The notes below the pieces were generated by a model, which searched no databases, was not told the DNA's origin, and was given only the letters and a program-made list of their open reading frames with translations. A stretch of 64,000 bases of DNA, taken from the NCBI GenBank assembly GCA_028752905.1, contig JAQNBH010000007.1, positions 40,651,872 through 40,715,871 of the forward strand, given 5' to 3'. Position 1 is the first letter of the stretch. The number at the start of each line of letters is the position of its first letter. This stretch comes from Cladorhizidae sp. MBARI D1340-BT2. Its lineage: Eukaryota > Porifera > Demospongiae > Poecilosclerida > Cladorhizidae. The position numbers were made by a program, and so were the translations under genes. Shown one piece after another: positions 1 through 12,300 of the stretch.

Positions 1-196
1 CATGCAAACTTAAAAAAATTGACACAACACTCACTACTTGGACACAATCATTTTTAATTCTACATGTACAGTACCAACTACCTCACATATACAGAAATCT
101 CACTTAACCAAAATAGTATTGTGTCCCACAGAGTTTGAATATGTGCGGATCTATTGTAACTGCTAAATTCAATAATTATGACCATTTTCTCTCCAG

Positions 197-841
197 TGGT
201 TGAATGCATCGATGGACAGGATGTAATCTTTTTGCTCGATTATTCGGTTGCAAGTGCTAATAATCAACTTTGGAGTGCAAGTTATTTGCTGGAGTACATA
301 ATAGCTGCCCTGCTAGAGGACACAAATGACCTCAAGATCTCGGTCGCACTGTTTGCATCTGGTATAAGACAAAATGAGCTGTTTATTTACAAAAATATAT
401 TGTCTTTATCACATAAAGATCAATGCCTGGATATTGCTGAAAATATTGAGAACAAAGTCTTTTTAAATAAGCCTACAAGCACGTACTCATATGTAACTTT
501 AAACAGAGTTAATAAAATACTACTTGAGGGTAATGTTGCAAGACCTACCACCATTGTTACACTGATTTCAAGCACATCTGGTGACAATATTTCGTATGTT
601 GTTCAAGAAATAAACAACGCAATCTCGAAAATAGCCGAGGTCAAAACGAGGATGGTTAGATACTTCTCTGTTGTTATTCCTAATCCAAGTACAGAGGCTT
701 TAACCACGGGGATGGAAAAAGAAATCGAAGCACTTGCTAATAACAAGAGCAATCAGTTTAGTTTTGCATCCAACTGGAACGAAACATTTAGTAATCTGAC
801 CAGCAACCTTCATGACCAAGGAATTTTGTGTGATCGCAAAA
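197..841 (+). CDS. vWA-domain exon (phase 1-1), copy A
   Basis: A 645-base internal exon encoding one von Willebrand factor A domain, a fold used for protein-protein adhesion outside the cell. It is preceded by a pyrimidine-rich acceptor ending in CTCCAG at 191-196 and followed by donor GTAAGT at 842. Both ends are phase 1. The N-terminus CIDGQDVIFLLDYSVAS is the usual first strand plus the metal-site loop. The MIDAS is imperfect: the D-x-S part is present, but the next serine is displaced by alanine, and the third aspartate near VTLISSTSGDN is not evident. Sequons N-I-S, N-K-S, N-E-T and N-L-T suggest an extracellular location. The ATG at 178 lies in the intron and is not taken as a start. 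The rest of the gene is outside or in unidentified exons. Confidence 0.82.
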
Positions 842-1266
842 GTAAGTAATAAACACACACACCACAGTATCATTTATTCTGATTATACAGCTCTATAATT
901 TATACTGTTAGCTGTTTCTCCAATAACTTATTCCACCGCAAACGTCATCCACTGAATACAATTTCTCCATATATTTCATTGTTTAAGTTTATACATGCAT
1001 AGATAATATAGCTGAATGCTATGTAGTTTGTTATGTTTTGTTATGTGTACTATATATAACACATTATAAATAATCAGCTGTCCACAAGTTATTTGATGAA
1101 CATAGGACTTGCACATGTCATTGTGTCATTGTGTTTAGTTGGTCATTTATACATCACAACTACATTTATAGAGCCCTGTTTAAGAGTACCGTAATATTCA
1201 GACACACATATTCATCTAAAACAATTCTAAAGTATGTTTAATTATGTTGCTCTAATTATATTGCAG

Positions 1267-1437
1267 AAACTTCCATCCTCGAATTTTTAAACAAAGATTC
1301 TACAAAAAAATTAGTTGCTGAATACGCAGAATGCGTATATAATAGAAGCCTTTATGAGGATTATGGTGGTAATGTGTGTGTAAAGAAGTCAAGTAATAAT
1401 GCGGTGCTGAACTTCAGTGTTATTTGTGAAGTTCCTA
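1267..1437 (+). CDS. Second exon after vWA domain, copy A
   Basis: A 171-base exon with acceptor TATTGCAG at 1259-1266 and donor GTAAGTG at 1438. It joins the vWA exon in frame (phase 1 in, phase 1 out) and reads for 56 codons without a stop. It contains three cysteines (AECVY, NVCVK, VICEV) and no domain I recognise. It may be a small cysteine-rich linker or the start of another module. A GGT repeat here is one unit longer than in copy B, so the proteins differ by one glycine without a frame change. Confidence 0.7.
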
Positions 1438-4400
1438 GTAAGTGAATTTATGGTTAATCTCAAATATTTATATATTTTTATCATTTAAAATAATATTATC
1501 AATTATATGAACATATATCACTTGGAATGGTTACAACTCCATTCTTAGCAATCATGGCATTTCAAAATAATGTAGAATCAGTGATGATGATAAGTGATAT
1601 GCTAGGTGCAAAGTTAACAGCCACATGCTCAGTTTAAGCACATGGCAAGCTATCAGAAGTGTATTGTCCAACCAAAGATCTGTAAGGTACCAGTATAAGA
1701 ATCTTGGTCCAACATTGAAGGCTCAGAAGAAGATTGGACACTTCTTAAAGTTGCTTCTAGATCATGTTGGCCTTCCATTAGGCCTTGGCAGATGATGCTA
1801 ACAAATTTTGGTGGGCTGGAGGTGGGACGTGTTGTGGGATAGGGGATTCTGAACCGCATGGATGATGCCGAAAAAAGAGTTCGAATAAAAGATGAGAAAT
1901 ATACTACAACTTCAGGTTATTAAAGTATTCACCTAGGATTGTAACAATGTGTTTGGTAGTTAACATAGCTGAAAAAAACATATTGAAATCAAAAATAGAT
2001 AGGATGAAAGGGAAAATACATGAATATTGGGAGAATATAAATTGGCTGCAGCCATTATTTACATTATGAATATAAATATTACTTAGTGATAATAATTGCT
2101 GTGTCAGTGCATTGGTATTGTGTAAGTTTATTGTATAATTCTCGGTACCATTTCCACTTCTCTTTATCCCAACCTATCTGTAGAAAGGACCAGTATTGAA
2201 AGTAAATTAATTGACTATTTACAGCAATTGCTTGATCGATTCAACTAAAGCAAGGTGGACATAACCTGGAATGAACAGACTGCATAGCTAGCATTACAAC
2301 TGATTATATAGCTAGGTGCTGTATTGTTTGAACTACATATTTTAGAATATCAATTGTAGATTGTGTAGAGAAGGTTGGCTGAACATAGAATTGTCATTGT
2401 CTGCTAAGCTGATGTTTAATATCATGTAATCAACTGTTTTGAAAGAAAATACCCGTTGAGGAAATTGTGTGGTTGATGGAAGCCAGACACTGCTATTCAT
2501 TCTGTGTATGTATTTGTGCATTGGATTCTGACCAAAAAATAGGACAAAATGTGTCCAAAATATCTTCCTATAAGGTACTTTTGCATATAATGACAATATT
2601 ATGCAAGTGTCCTCTTCCTTGATCTATTCACTGTAAGTCCAAAACATGTTAACTATAATTATTCATACATTCATACATTTAAGATCAATAAATTTAAACC
2701 ACACAACACACACCATTCAAAAGCAAAACAATCATTACACAGTACAGATTTTTTAAGCATTTTAAATGAAAAGTGTGTCCAACTGGTTTTGGTGCAAATG
2801 AGTACAGTCTTGTTTCCTTACTTTTTTTGATAGTGAGATGAAGTCTTTTTGTTGGACTTGTCTTTATTTATCTATTTTCCCATTTAAAAAATATAGTTTA
2901 CACCCATTAGCTATTACTTACTGGCATGTTTGTATAGTTTTACATTACAATGGAGGAACAGCTATGGCATCCCTCAAAATCTGGGTGACATTCACATATG
3001 AGATCTTCACAAAGCGCAATCCAGGATTTCTCTCCTTTTAAAACACTTTTTCTGACCTGTTTAATTTCTTCCTGATGCAATCAGCACATGGCATACAGTA
3101 TTATTGTTGTTAATTCCTGGGACTCCAGGATTAATGTATCCCTTTAAACATAATTCTTTCTTGTACATCACTCAGTCAGTATATAACATACTTTGTTATT
3201 ATTATTGTTGTTGTTTTGTTATTTTATTGTTTAAGACATTTCCTTGGAAGAGGATTAGATCGGCTCCTTTGAGGACAGGCTATTTATTTGAAAACTAGAA
3301 TAAAGTATCCTCAAACTGGATTTTTATGCAGGCCCACGCTAGCACAATACCCACAAGATACAGAGTATCAGATATGTTTGGAAATAAACTAATTTTAAGT
3401 TCAAGATCTGTCAAATAATCCTCAAATGCTAAAAAACATGATAATATATTCATTCCAAAAACATTTGGTGCAAATCCCACAAAGGTTATAGAGCAAGTGC
3501 GTAATGCTATATTAATAAATAGTAATGTTAAGAAAGTCTTTGCAGTAGGGATAGTTATAGGTCAGCGAAGTCTTAGAGATTGCCAGCTAATGTATGCCAC
3601 AAGTCAAGATCAAGCCACTATTTGAGGCTCTGGTGATTCCCTTCTGTACATTTGCTGAGAACTGCTATAGTTAAAATTTCAATAAAGCAGTGATAAGGTT
3701 TCAGGTTATAGAGTGAAGGTTTGATAGACCGTGGAATCCTTTATGGTACATTGCTCCTGTTCATGTCTCATGTCCTCTACTTACTGCAGGTAGTAGAATG
3801 GATGTTCAGCTTTAAAGGTATATATATACAAGCTGCAGCCACACCAAAGTATATGCCCCTGCGCATGGCTGAGCAACATTAAATTGATTATTCCACTAAA
3901 TCTTGTATAACACAACAACATTACAAGACAATTGACAGATTCAATACTCTGACTTGGTACTATTCATGACATTCTAAAATGCCACATTTTCACTAGATGA
4001 ATGATTTCAGTGGCAACCTAATATTACAACCTGACAATAACACAATTTGGGATTTGTGGATGCAGGTACCATTAGTTTATGAGAACAAACATTTTGGCAC
4101 CTATCTATTAAGTAAAAAGCTCTGGGCTGTCAGTCTATTCACACACAAACTGAAAAAATTGCAATCAACACTTTGCTATAACCAGTTTATTGATTTTCAG
4201 GACATGAACTAGCTTTACTCTAACTCATAATATGGTGAAGTCAGACAAAAATCACTTTCTAGGTTGAGCTTGTTTTAGTTGAGCAGTTACTTTGCAAAAT
4301 GGATGTTCATAAATGCTTCCTACCATCACATGCTATTGACCTAGACTCTACATGATCCTGCAATATTTTTATAAAGTACACAGAGAGGTCTGCTTTTATT

Positions 4401-4946
4401 ACTAAAAACAACACACATGAGAACTAAGGTTATGGCTTCTTGAACATATCTTAGTTTACTTGACTGCACTGAGGAGAGCTCATTGTCCAAGAATATTCCC
4501 ACCAGTTGCTTGGAAACAGCCAGTCAGTATTACTGTTGTTGCAGATACTCCAGCTCCTGTTATGCTTTCTTTGGATAACCATTATCAAATACACCTACCG
4601 GCCTGCCATGTATTTCTGAGAACTATATATGCCACATGCAGTAAATAAAGACTTTAATTACATTTCCAAACGGAGCCATTGAGTTAACAGTGTAGTAAAT
4701 GCTGCATAACAAACTCTATGCACTAAACAACCACATTTTTTTCCATCCTAAAAAATCAGGAAACCCCTATGGGTTCATTTTAATCCTCAGCCTCCAAATA
4801 CCAAAACTCCCCTCCCACCCCCCTTTAGTATTTTTGTGTAACCCTTGAATAGAACAGTATCAGAGCGCATCCTTGAATTTCCAACCAGATCTGCAAGCAC
4901 ACATAGGAATTGTTTTGTTGTCACATGAGTTTTGGACGATGTTTCT
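1438..4946. other. Non-coding, no gene recognised
   Basis: AT-rich intron or intergenic DNA with no splice-flanked coding exon that I can support. A less AT-rich stretch at 1650-1860 is open for 68 codons on the - strand but has no recognisable domain. The same stretch at 34826-38334 in copy B is almost identical. Confidence 0.5.
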
Positions 4947-5130
4947 CAGCTTAAGAGAGTGCCTGCAACTTGGGAGTCCAGGTAATAATCTAGGAAGCTG
5001 CCCAGCTTTAGAGAGTGCTTGCAACTTGGGAGTCCAGGTAATAATCTAGGAACCTGCCCAGCTTTAGAGAGGGCTTGCAACTTGGGAGTCCAGGTAATCA
5101 TTTAGGAACCTGCCCAGCTTGAGAGAGTGA
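4947..5130. repeat. 56-bp minisatellite, copy A
   Basis: About 3.3 head-to-tail copies of a 56-base unit beginning CAGCTTTAGAGAG. Unit starts are at 4947, 5003, 5059 and 5115. Units differ by a few substitutions. The unit contains CAGGTAAT, which resembles a splice donor. No coding is evident. Confidence 0.9.
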
Positions 5131-5786
5131 CTGAATGTGAAGCCAAATCATCTCTTTAACTGTCTCAAATTCTTCCAAGGAACATCAAGTCTTGAATGGC
5201 TATGACAATGATAGAGCTGTACAAACACTACAATGTAGGTTAGAAATACTTTTCAAATGTAATTTTTTATCTGGACTTATGTTCATGTGAAGAGGGTTCT
5301 AAAATTATAAATTCCAAACATAAAAAAAATCTTGTGGTTAACGACTTTGTAGCTCAATAGATTCTGCAGCACACTTCTCTAAGTGAAATAGATAAATAGC
5401 TCACATTCAAATGTTAGATCTCTCTCTTTTGATAATAAAAAAATTGCACAAGTACAACTATGCTCAAGTTACCTACATCCAAGTACATCAAGGAGTGCCT
5501 GTTATGCCACAGCCCTTGCTAATTGTAGTAACTGGCCTGAAGGGCAGTAGCCTAACCTACTAGTTCAAGTGTTCAGTAGTTAATAACAACGTAATCTTAC
5601 AATGTCACATCAGTACAGTATATCTCAAAAACTCTACTACACAGTGCTTAGCCTGGTGCCCTTAATTAGGCTGCCAGGCCCAGCTCACATGACCAAATAT
5701 GGGCAATTACAATAACCTTACTGATGTGGTTGTCCAATCATATGCTAGAATGCGTGTATGTGTGCATGTTCAGTAATCAGGGTCAT
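5131..5786. other. Non-coding, LTR target region
   Basis: AT-rich DNA without a recognisable gene, ending in the target site GTCAT (5782-5786) of the LTR insertion. Confidence 0.45.
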
Positions 5787-6234
5787 TGTGACAGGAATAG
5801 GGTTAGTGTATCACCTAAGGGTCTCTACCCTGCTCTAGCCTATTCCTCCACTTATTGGTACTGCTGCCACCAGGTACTTTAAGGCTAAGCACCAATCTAT
5901 CCTAGCCTAGTGCCTACTAGCTAGTCAACCAGCTTGTTGCAAAGTATCTTGAGGCCAAGGTATCCACACATTCAGTTACACACTCAGTATAGTGTCTCAA
6001 CAACACAGACTCTGTAACCTGGGACCTTAATTAGAACTCCAGCCAGAGCCTGGTTATGACCATACAAGGACAACACCATGTGCTAACCAATAACAATGTC
6101 CAGTGGTGAGCATGCTCAATCACTCCAGCTAGCACAAACACACATACATGTAATAAGTCTAAATCCATCTAATTATGGTCAGTCTCAGTCCCTTTGATCT
6201 GTCCCTTGCTTGTGTCACAGCTGCTCCTGTGACA
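5787..6234 (-). mobile_element. Solo LTR of Ty3/gypsy element
   Basis: A single 448-base LTR with TG...CA ends, flanked by GTCAT at 5782-5786 and 6235-6239. It is the same sequence, site and target duplication as the full element at 39175-44722 in copy B. At the two positions where the LTRs of the full element differ (near their left end), the solo LTR carries the left-LTR base both times. This is the expected product of recombination between the two LTRs. Orientation is inferred from the full element. Confidence 0.95.
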
Positions 6235-6414
6235 GTCATGGAGTTCATAAGCCTGAGATGTCTGCTTTAAGGGCTCATTAGCACCTTCGGTAGTGAGTCA
6301 CACCTTGCCATGTCAAGGTTGTCACGCCGGGCCTCAACAGTGCCTAAATTGTTTTTAGTTGTATTTCCAGATTAAAATGTGCTAGCCATTCTTATTTGTG
6401 GCCAGAAGAAGCCA

Positions 6415-6567
6415 TACTCTACAAAATGAGCATTAGGTGCTAAAATACGACTAATTAGGCAAGCGTCGATGCTGAAAAATATTTTGAGAGAATATTTTTT
6501 CAGTACCCCATGCTTGTCTACTTCATTATGTCTTAGCACCTAAATCATCACACAGAGTTGTAGAGTA
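6415..6567. mobile_element. Foldback/MITE-like inverted repeat, copy A
   Basis: The ~153-base segment begins TACTCTAC and ends GTAGAGTA. It contains a perfect inner pair TTAGGTGCTAA / TTAGCACCTAA at about 6430 and 6532, and most of the two halves pair imperfectly. No coding capacity. It resembles a small non-autonomous DNA element, but no clear target duplication was found. The copy B equivalent is at about 44903-45055. Confidence 0.6.
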
Positions 6568-7059
6568 GGCCTTCCTCTAGGAGATAATGATTTCAACTAG
6601 CACTTTACAATCAGGAACAATTACTGGAACCGGCTCAGGCACTCAGATTTTGAGGTCACACTTTGGCAGACTTCTCTTTAGCACACTTTCTACAGGCATC
6701 TTGATGTTCTTTAACTCTGGTCTTCAGTCTTTGGGTTGTCTCTCAGCTAAAAAGGATGTGGTACATGATACATGAGTGCATACTAGCTGGTAATACATCT
6801 TTATCTCTGTTCAGTTGTGTCCTCAGAGTTCATCCCGATCTGAAAATGACGGAACTTATGCAAACTCTCCTGATGTCTTAATCATTCCTGCTACATAAGG
6901 AATCACCATCGTAGGAGATTCTTCTTTTTAGACCCCTGGTTGCCTGTACGCCTGTATTGGTGTACTTATCTTCCTTACTGCATTTATCTACAGCTGAATG
7001 GTTGATGAATTGAAGATAACAATTCTATTTTTTAAACCTCTTTAAATGACATTCCTCCT
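6568..7059. other. Non-coding, no gene recognised
   Basis: Spacer between the foldback element and the Penelope-like relic. Nothing supportable was seen on either strand. Confidence 0.4.
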
Positions 7060-7345
7060 TCATTCTCCTCCTCAGTTACTACTCTCCTGGAAGCTCTATC
7101 ATGCGCAAGCTCTTTACCACTCCTCCTTTGACATGGATAGGATGATGTGATCTATAAACAATACCAGTTTGTGTTCATTGATATTCAGTAAACTGTTGCA
7201 GTTAGCCTTCTGTCTTCCTTTCTGTGTAAGTAGCATTCCAGAAAGGGCAACAATAGATCCACTTCAAGCTCCATGGTAAACTTTATGGATGACTTGATGT
7301 TGTTCAGAAAGTTCAACAACTTCTGCACATAATTATGGATAAAGG
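7060..7345 (-). pseudogene. Penelope-like element RT relic, copy A
   Basis: On the - strand, bases from about 7320 to 7195 read NFLNNIKSSIKFTMELE, then PFLECYLHRKEDRRL and TATVY, then a stop. A shift of frame afterwards gives SHHPIHVKGGVV at about 7130-7095. This series (IKFTME, LPFLD, RKxDGxL, SHHP) is typical of the C-terminal part of Penelope-like reverse transcriptases. The frame is broken and no endonuclease domain is seen, so it is a dead fragment. A related fragment lies on the + strand at 30631-30747. Confidence 0.65.
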
Positions 7346-8310
7346 AGGTGACTGTAAGTCTATGTGAGTGAAAAGCTATTTTATATCTTAAGATCAGTAC
7401 TTTCGACGATGAGTTGAGCAGGATGAGGCAGGAGTGGGAGCATTGTGGTGCAATTCCTCAGATGTTGAGTTGTAATGTTTCTGTTAGATGGTTAGTTTGT
7501 CAGGAAGTGGTGTACATCATGAGGATAAGTACAATGTGTCCAGTCAGGAGAGTTTGTCTGAGAGCCTGCATGGTGGTCACAGTAGGTCAGGTTAAGATGA
7601 AGAGTGTGTTTCTGCCAACATGTTGGGTAGGTCTGTCAGGAGGAATGGTTTTGATGCTGAAATGTATGGGTTGGGTAAGTTAAGGTGAGTCATGGTGAGG
7701 GTGCTCAGCATGGCATTGATTAGTGATCAAGGGGTTGTCAGTCTACAGGAGAAGGGTGGGGTGATTAGCCTTAGTGCTCGCGAACACCAGGTTTAGGCTT
7801 TAGCATGGAAAGTGATGTATTCCCAATTGGACATGGTCCACTTCCTCAGGTAGTTAGCATAACACTACTTTACTAGAATCAGTTGTTTACCAGAATATGG
7901 ATGCAGCTGACTACCTCCCCAATCAATGACACCCTATGTTGCATATTATTTTCATGAAGGGAAGTTGTGTCTAAGATGTGATGGTGTTCAATCTCATGAA
8001 CCAATGTGTGTCAAGTCCTATAGACCTGGTACAAAAATGAGAGCAGACTATAAGGTTTTGTGTGTATTATGGGATGGGTAATGCTATGACAAATTATTCT
8101 TTCTCTTTGGTTTCATCCTGTTCTTTGTTAGCATAAATATATTATTATTATTATGCTCAACAACAAGCTGTAGTTGGTAGGAGAAATTATAATTATTTGT
8201 CAATGATCATTGTTGAAAGTAGCATATTGTGTGATGATATAAATTTTGACCTCTTTTCTACGGTTATGCTTGGGGAAAGACAGTCAGGGAGGTTCTCTAT
8301 ATAACTTGCA
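7346..8310. other. Non-coding, no gene recognised
   Basis: Repeat-derived or intronic DNA. From about 8220 it resembles the intron just upstream of the EGF-like exons elsewhere in the window (GACAGTCAGGGAGGTTC, compare 31220-31250). Confidence 0.45.
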
Positions 8311-8368
8311 ACCCATTTTTCTCCCCCTGACTGCTACAACTGTCCTGAGGGTCAAATGATTGTAGGAG
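8311..8368 (+). pseudogene. Decayed half EGF-like exon, copy A
   Basis: Reads PPDCYNCPEGQMIVGG. This is the 3' half of the type C EGF-like exon found intact at 31322-31444, but with Tyr replacing one Cys of the CC pair, no 5' half and no intact donor at the usual place. The downstream sequence still matches the intron that follows intact EGF exons until the ATT microsatellite begins at 8476. Confidence 0.7.
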
Positions 8369-8475
8369 GTAAGGTATGCAGAATGTTTTATGCAATAATT
8401 ATGTTTTGTATAATGTGGATGTCGTGTGTAATTACCATACCTAAATCAATTCCTAGAGTAATAGCCCATAGAGCC

Positions 8476-9405
<930 letters not shown>

Positions 9406-9599
9406 AATTTGTAAAGCGCATATGCTACAACCAGCTATGCAGGCAGTTTATTTCTGTCAATTTTAACTATTCATTACTTTAGCATGGAAGGCATGCTTTT
9501 TTTTGCATTTATCGCATGCATTTTTTAAACCTGTACATAACACAACCAGTGTGTTTATCATGTAATCTAATATCCTGCAGCTTTCTCATGATTGTGAAG

Positions 9600-12300
9600 G
9601 GACCATACCTTTGGGGTGCAGGTTTACTTTTGTGGATGGTTCAGACTTGATCTCTGACCTGTAGAAGTGGCATCATGTTCCTTTTTCGTAATACGTTTTC
9701 ATATTTTCCTTGGCCACTGACTCATGTTTGGTGGCCATCTCTGTGACCCTTTGCAGACATTTTTACATCTCCATCAGGAATAACGCCATGTTCTCGATGG
9801 TTTTCCTTCCTGACCAGTCAGTTTGAAAGGTGAGAGTACAGTGGTGGTGTGTCCCTGTAGGCAAACAGAATTTAAAGGAATGTCTTGAGCCATTAGCCTT
9901 GGAAGTTCTCCACATACCAGCATTCAGGGTTCTGTTGAATCTATCCACCATCCCATCTGTTTCAGTGTGGTAGGTAGCCATTTCCGATTCCCCACCACTT
10001 GGAAATGATTTGCTACTGAAATTAGACCCATGGTCGGTTAGCATTTCCTCTTCTTTGATCTGAGTTTCAGGCTCATCTCTGCTAGTGGTGGCTGAAGTTG
10101 CTGGTGGGCAGAGCTTCAGCACCATCTCTATTGGTGGTGGACTTGAGGGGGAATGCATCTGGTAGGAACTGTATTCACAGATTGTTAATATTCTCTGTGC
10201 CCGTCTTATGGAGGTGGGTGAGGTCATGAAAAAGGAGTCCGGATAATTGGTAGGGGAATCAATGGGACCTTTCTTTTGTGTGTCAGTGCTGTCTTCTGGC
10301 ACCTCTGGCATCTCTTTTAGAGGTCCTTGACATCACCAGTCATGTCAGGTCAGCATATAGTTCATGACATTGGCTCTTTCAAAATGTCCTTCCAGTGGGG
10401 TGATGTGTGCCATCCTCAGTGATTTCTCTCAGTACTGCACAGGTAACAGCAGTTGCTCCATCTTTGGAACTGATCTCTGGTGGTAGAGCAGTCTTTCCAA
10501 AAAAGTAAGTTTGGCAGTCCAGCTCTTCCAGTGTCTGGTCAAGGCCAGGGCAACTTCTTGTGGTTTTCTGACCTGGGTGATTCGTAGGGTAGGTTCTCCC
10601 CATCGTTAGGCACAGTTTAGTCTTTCTTGGCAGTTTTGCAGCCTTGTCTGTCAGGGTCTGGCATCACTTTCTGTATGATCTCATTGCTGAGGTCAGTTGA
10701 ATTGGTTCCTTTTCCCGAGGACCGTTTGAGGACGAGGTGTTGGATGATGACTCTGCCTCATTGGTAACTGTAGTCTTACTGGCCTGTTGAGTGCCTGGAA
10801 GACTGATCCATTGCTGATCCACTCACGATAGTTTCTTCTCTTCTTACAGTTTGTCTGTAGTTTGCTCTTCCTTCATTCCAGCTTTGTGAGTGAGTCAATA
10901 TAGGTTCTCCATGAGTATGTGAAATTCAATGTTGTTCATCTTGACCTTCTCTTACAGTCTGTTCACCTTCAATTCCACTGTGATCAAGGGGAGGCATTTG
11001 ATTTGGTGGTCTCCTTTGACGCTGATCGATCCTTCATTGTTGATGTGTCTACCAACCAGGCTTGCATGTAAGTGCGAGTGATTGTCTTCTGTGTCCTCAC
11101 AAGTTTGGTCACTCAATGCGCATTCTGCTGTAGAGTGTAAATTCTGGTGATTTGGAGGATTTGCCAATGTTGGCCATCTTCTCTGTGTTGTCTGGTAATG
11201 GGTGGCTGTGTGGCCAAACTTTTGACAGCTGAAACAAAACTGGGACCCTGATTTTGTATTACATCCTGCGGACATCTTGCTTCTCAGTTTTCTCGATCGT
11301 GGTCAAATGGGTTTGTGTTTAGGATTCTTGTCTGCTCTGCTCTTTGTTTTGAATTGGTAGGATCTGTCATTTCCTGATTTGGAAGTGTACGGCTTTGTAG
11401 AGGTTTCTTGCTCTTGGTGGCCACATTTATGCTGTAAATTTGAGCAGCTTTTCTGGCTATCTAGGTTTTTGTCCCTTGTCCAACTAGCTGTCTGAAGGCA
11501 ATGATCATCACTATTTATTTTGTGAACCAGTGGTCTATCGTGTCTGCCTTGTTGGTGGCATCGACTGCCCAGTTGGTGAATATAGCTGGTACTCTTAGTT
11601 CACACTCTATGATATCTTCCCCTTCGTTCAGCAAAGGTTACTGCTATTGAAATCATTGTTAGTCTTTTGTAACCCCTTGGAAGGCAATTAGTTCACTGCT
11701 CAACACCTGGAAGTCATTCGGTATTTCCTATGGGAAGTGATTCATGTAGAATCTTGATGCATTGTCCAGGAGTGACGTTAGCACTACGGTCCATTGTTTG
11801 TGGTGGTCAACCAAACATCTCTCCATGTGGTCTTGGAAATTGGTCAGGTAAGTAACTATTTCTATGGACTTTTTGACCGAGACCATGGCAGGGATGTCTC
11901 TTCCTATTTGCATGTATCCTCTAGTGCAGCCTTCTCTATATTCCAAATTGCTCTTCCTGCATTCATATCTGAATATTGACCATTTCCAACTAGCGCGAAC
12001 TTCCTGTTGTTGCCATTCCTCCAATTCCATCCGTTTCTTTTTTACCCTTCTCTCCAGTTAATCTTCTCTCCCTTGTCTTCTGGTTTCATTAATTTCCAAT
12101 TGTTTCAGTCATTCTTGTCATAGCTCTTGAGCTCGAGCCTCTGTTCTCCTCTAACTCATTCGTTCTCTTCCCTTCGATGGCCTCCTCTCTCTCTTTGACC
12201 TGTTATCTGTCCCCCCTCTCAGAATCCACACAGGCTTGCATCACTCTATCATCTGGGTGAATTGGTCATAGGGGATGGTGGAATTTCCAAAGCCGCTTGG
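9600..12300 (-). mobile_element. Degenerate Ty3/gypsy relic A, copy A
   Basis: Fragments in gag-to-integrase order on the - strand. Gag-like helical sequence lies at 12250-11728. A zinc knuckle CFSCQKFGHTATHY lies at about 11240-11190, with the last Cys changed to Tyr. An integrase core lies at 10311-9763, with LTDHGSNF and a TDGMVDRFNRTL motif holding the last two acidic positions. The pieces are in different frames with many stops, and no reverse transcriptase was recognised between them. I found no LTRs. It is an old, non-functional element whose copy in copy B is almost the same. Confidence 0.72.

Noticed and set aside
178..196. ATG at 178 as the start of the vWA protein
   Set aside because: The vWA frame begins right after a strong acceptor at 191-196; upstream codons are intronic, so the ATG is chance.
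1653..1859. 68-codon - strand frame, and other small frames in 2300-4650 and 12290-13910
   Set aside because: No domain, no splice context, and equally present in the non-coding part of copy B; not supportable as genes.
4947..5130. CRISPR-like array
   Set aside because: Units are contiguous 56-base repeats without unique spacers, in animal DNA.
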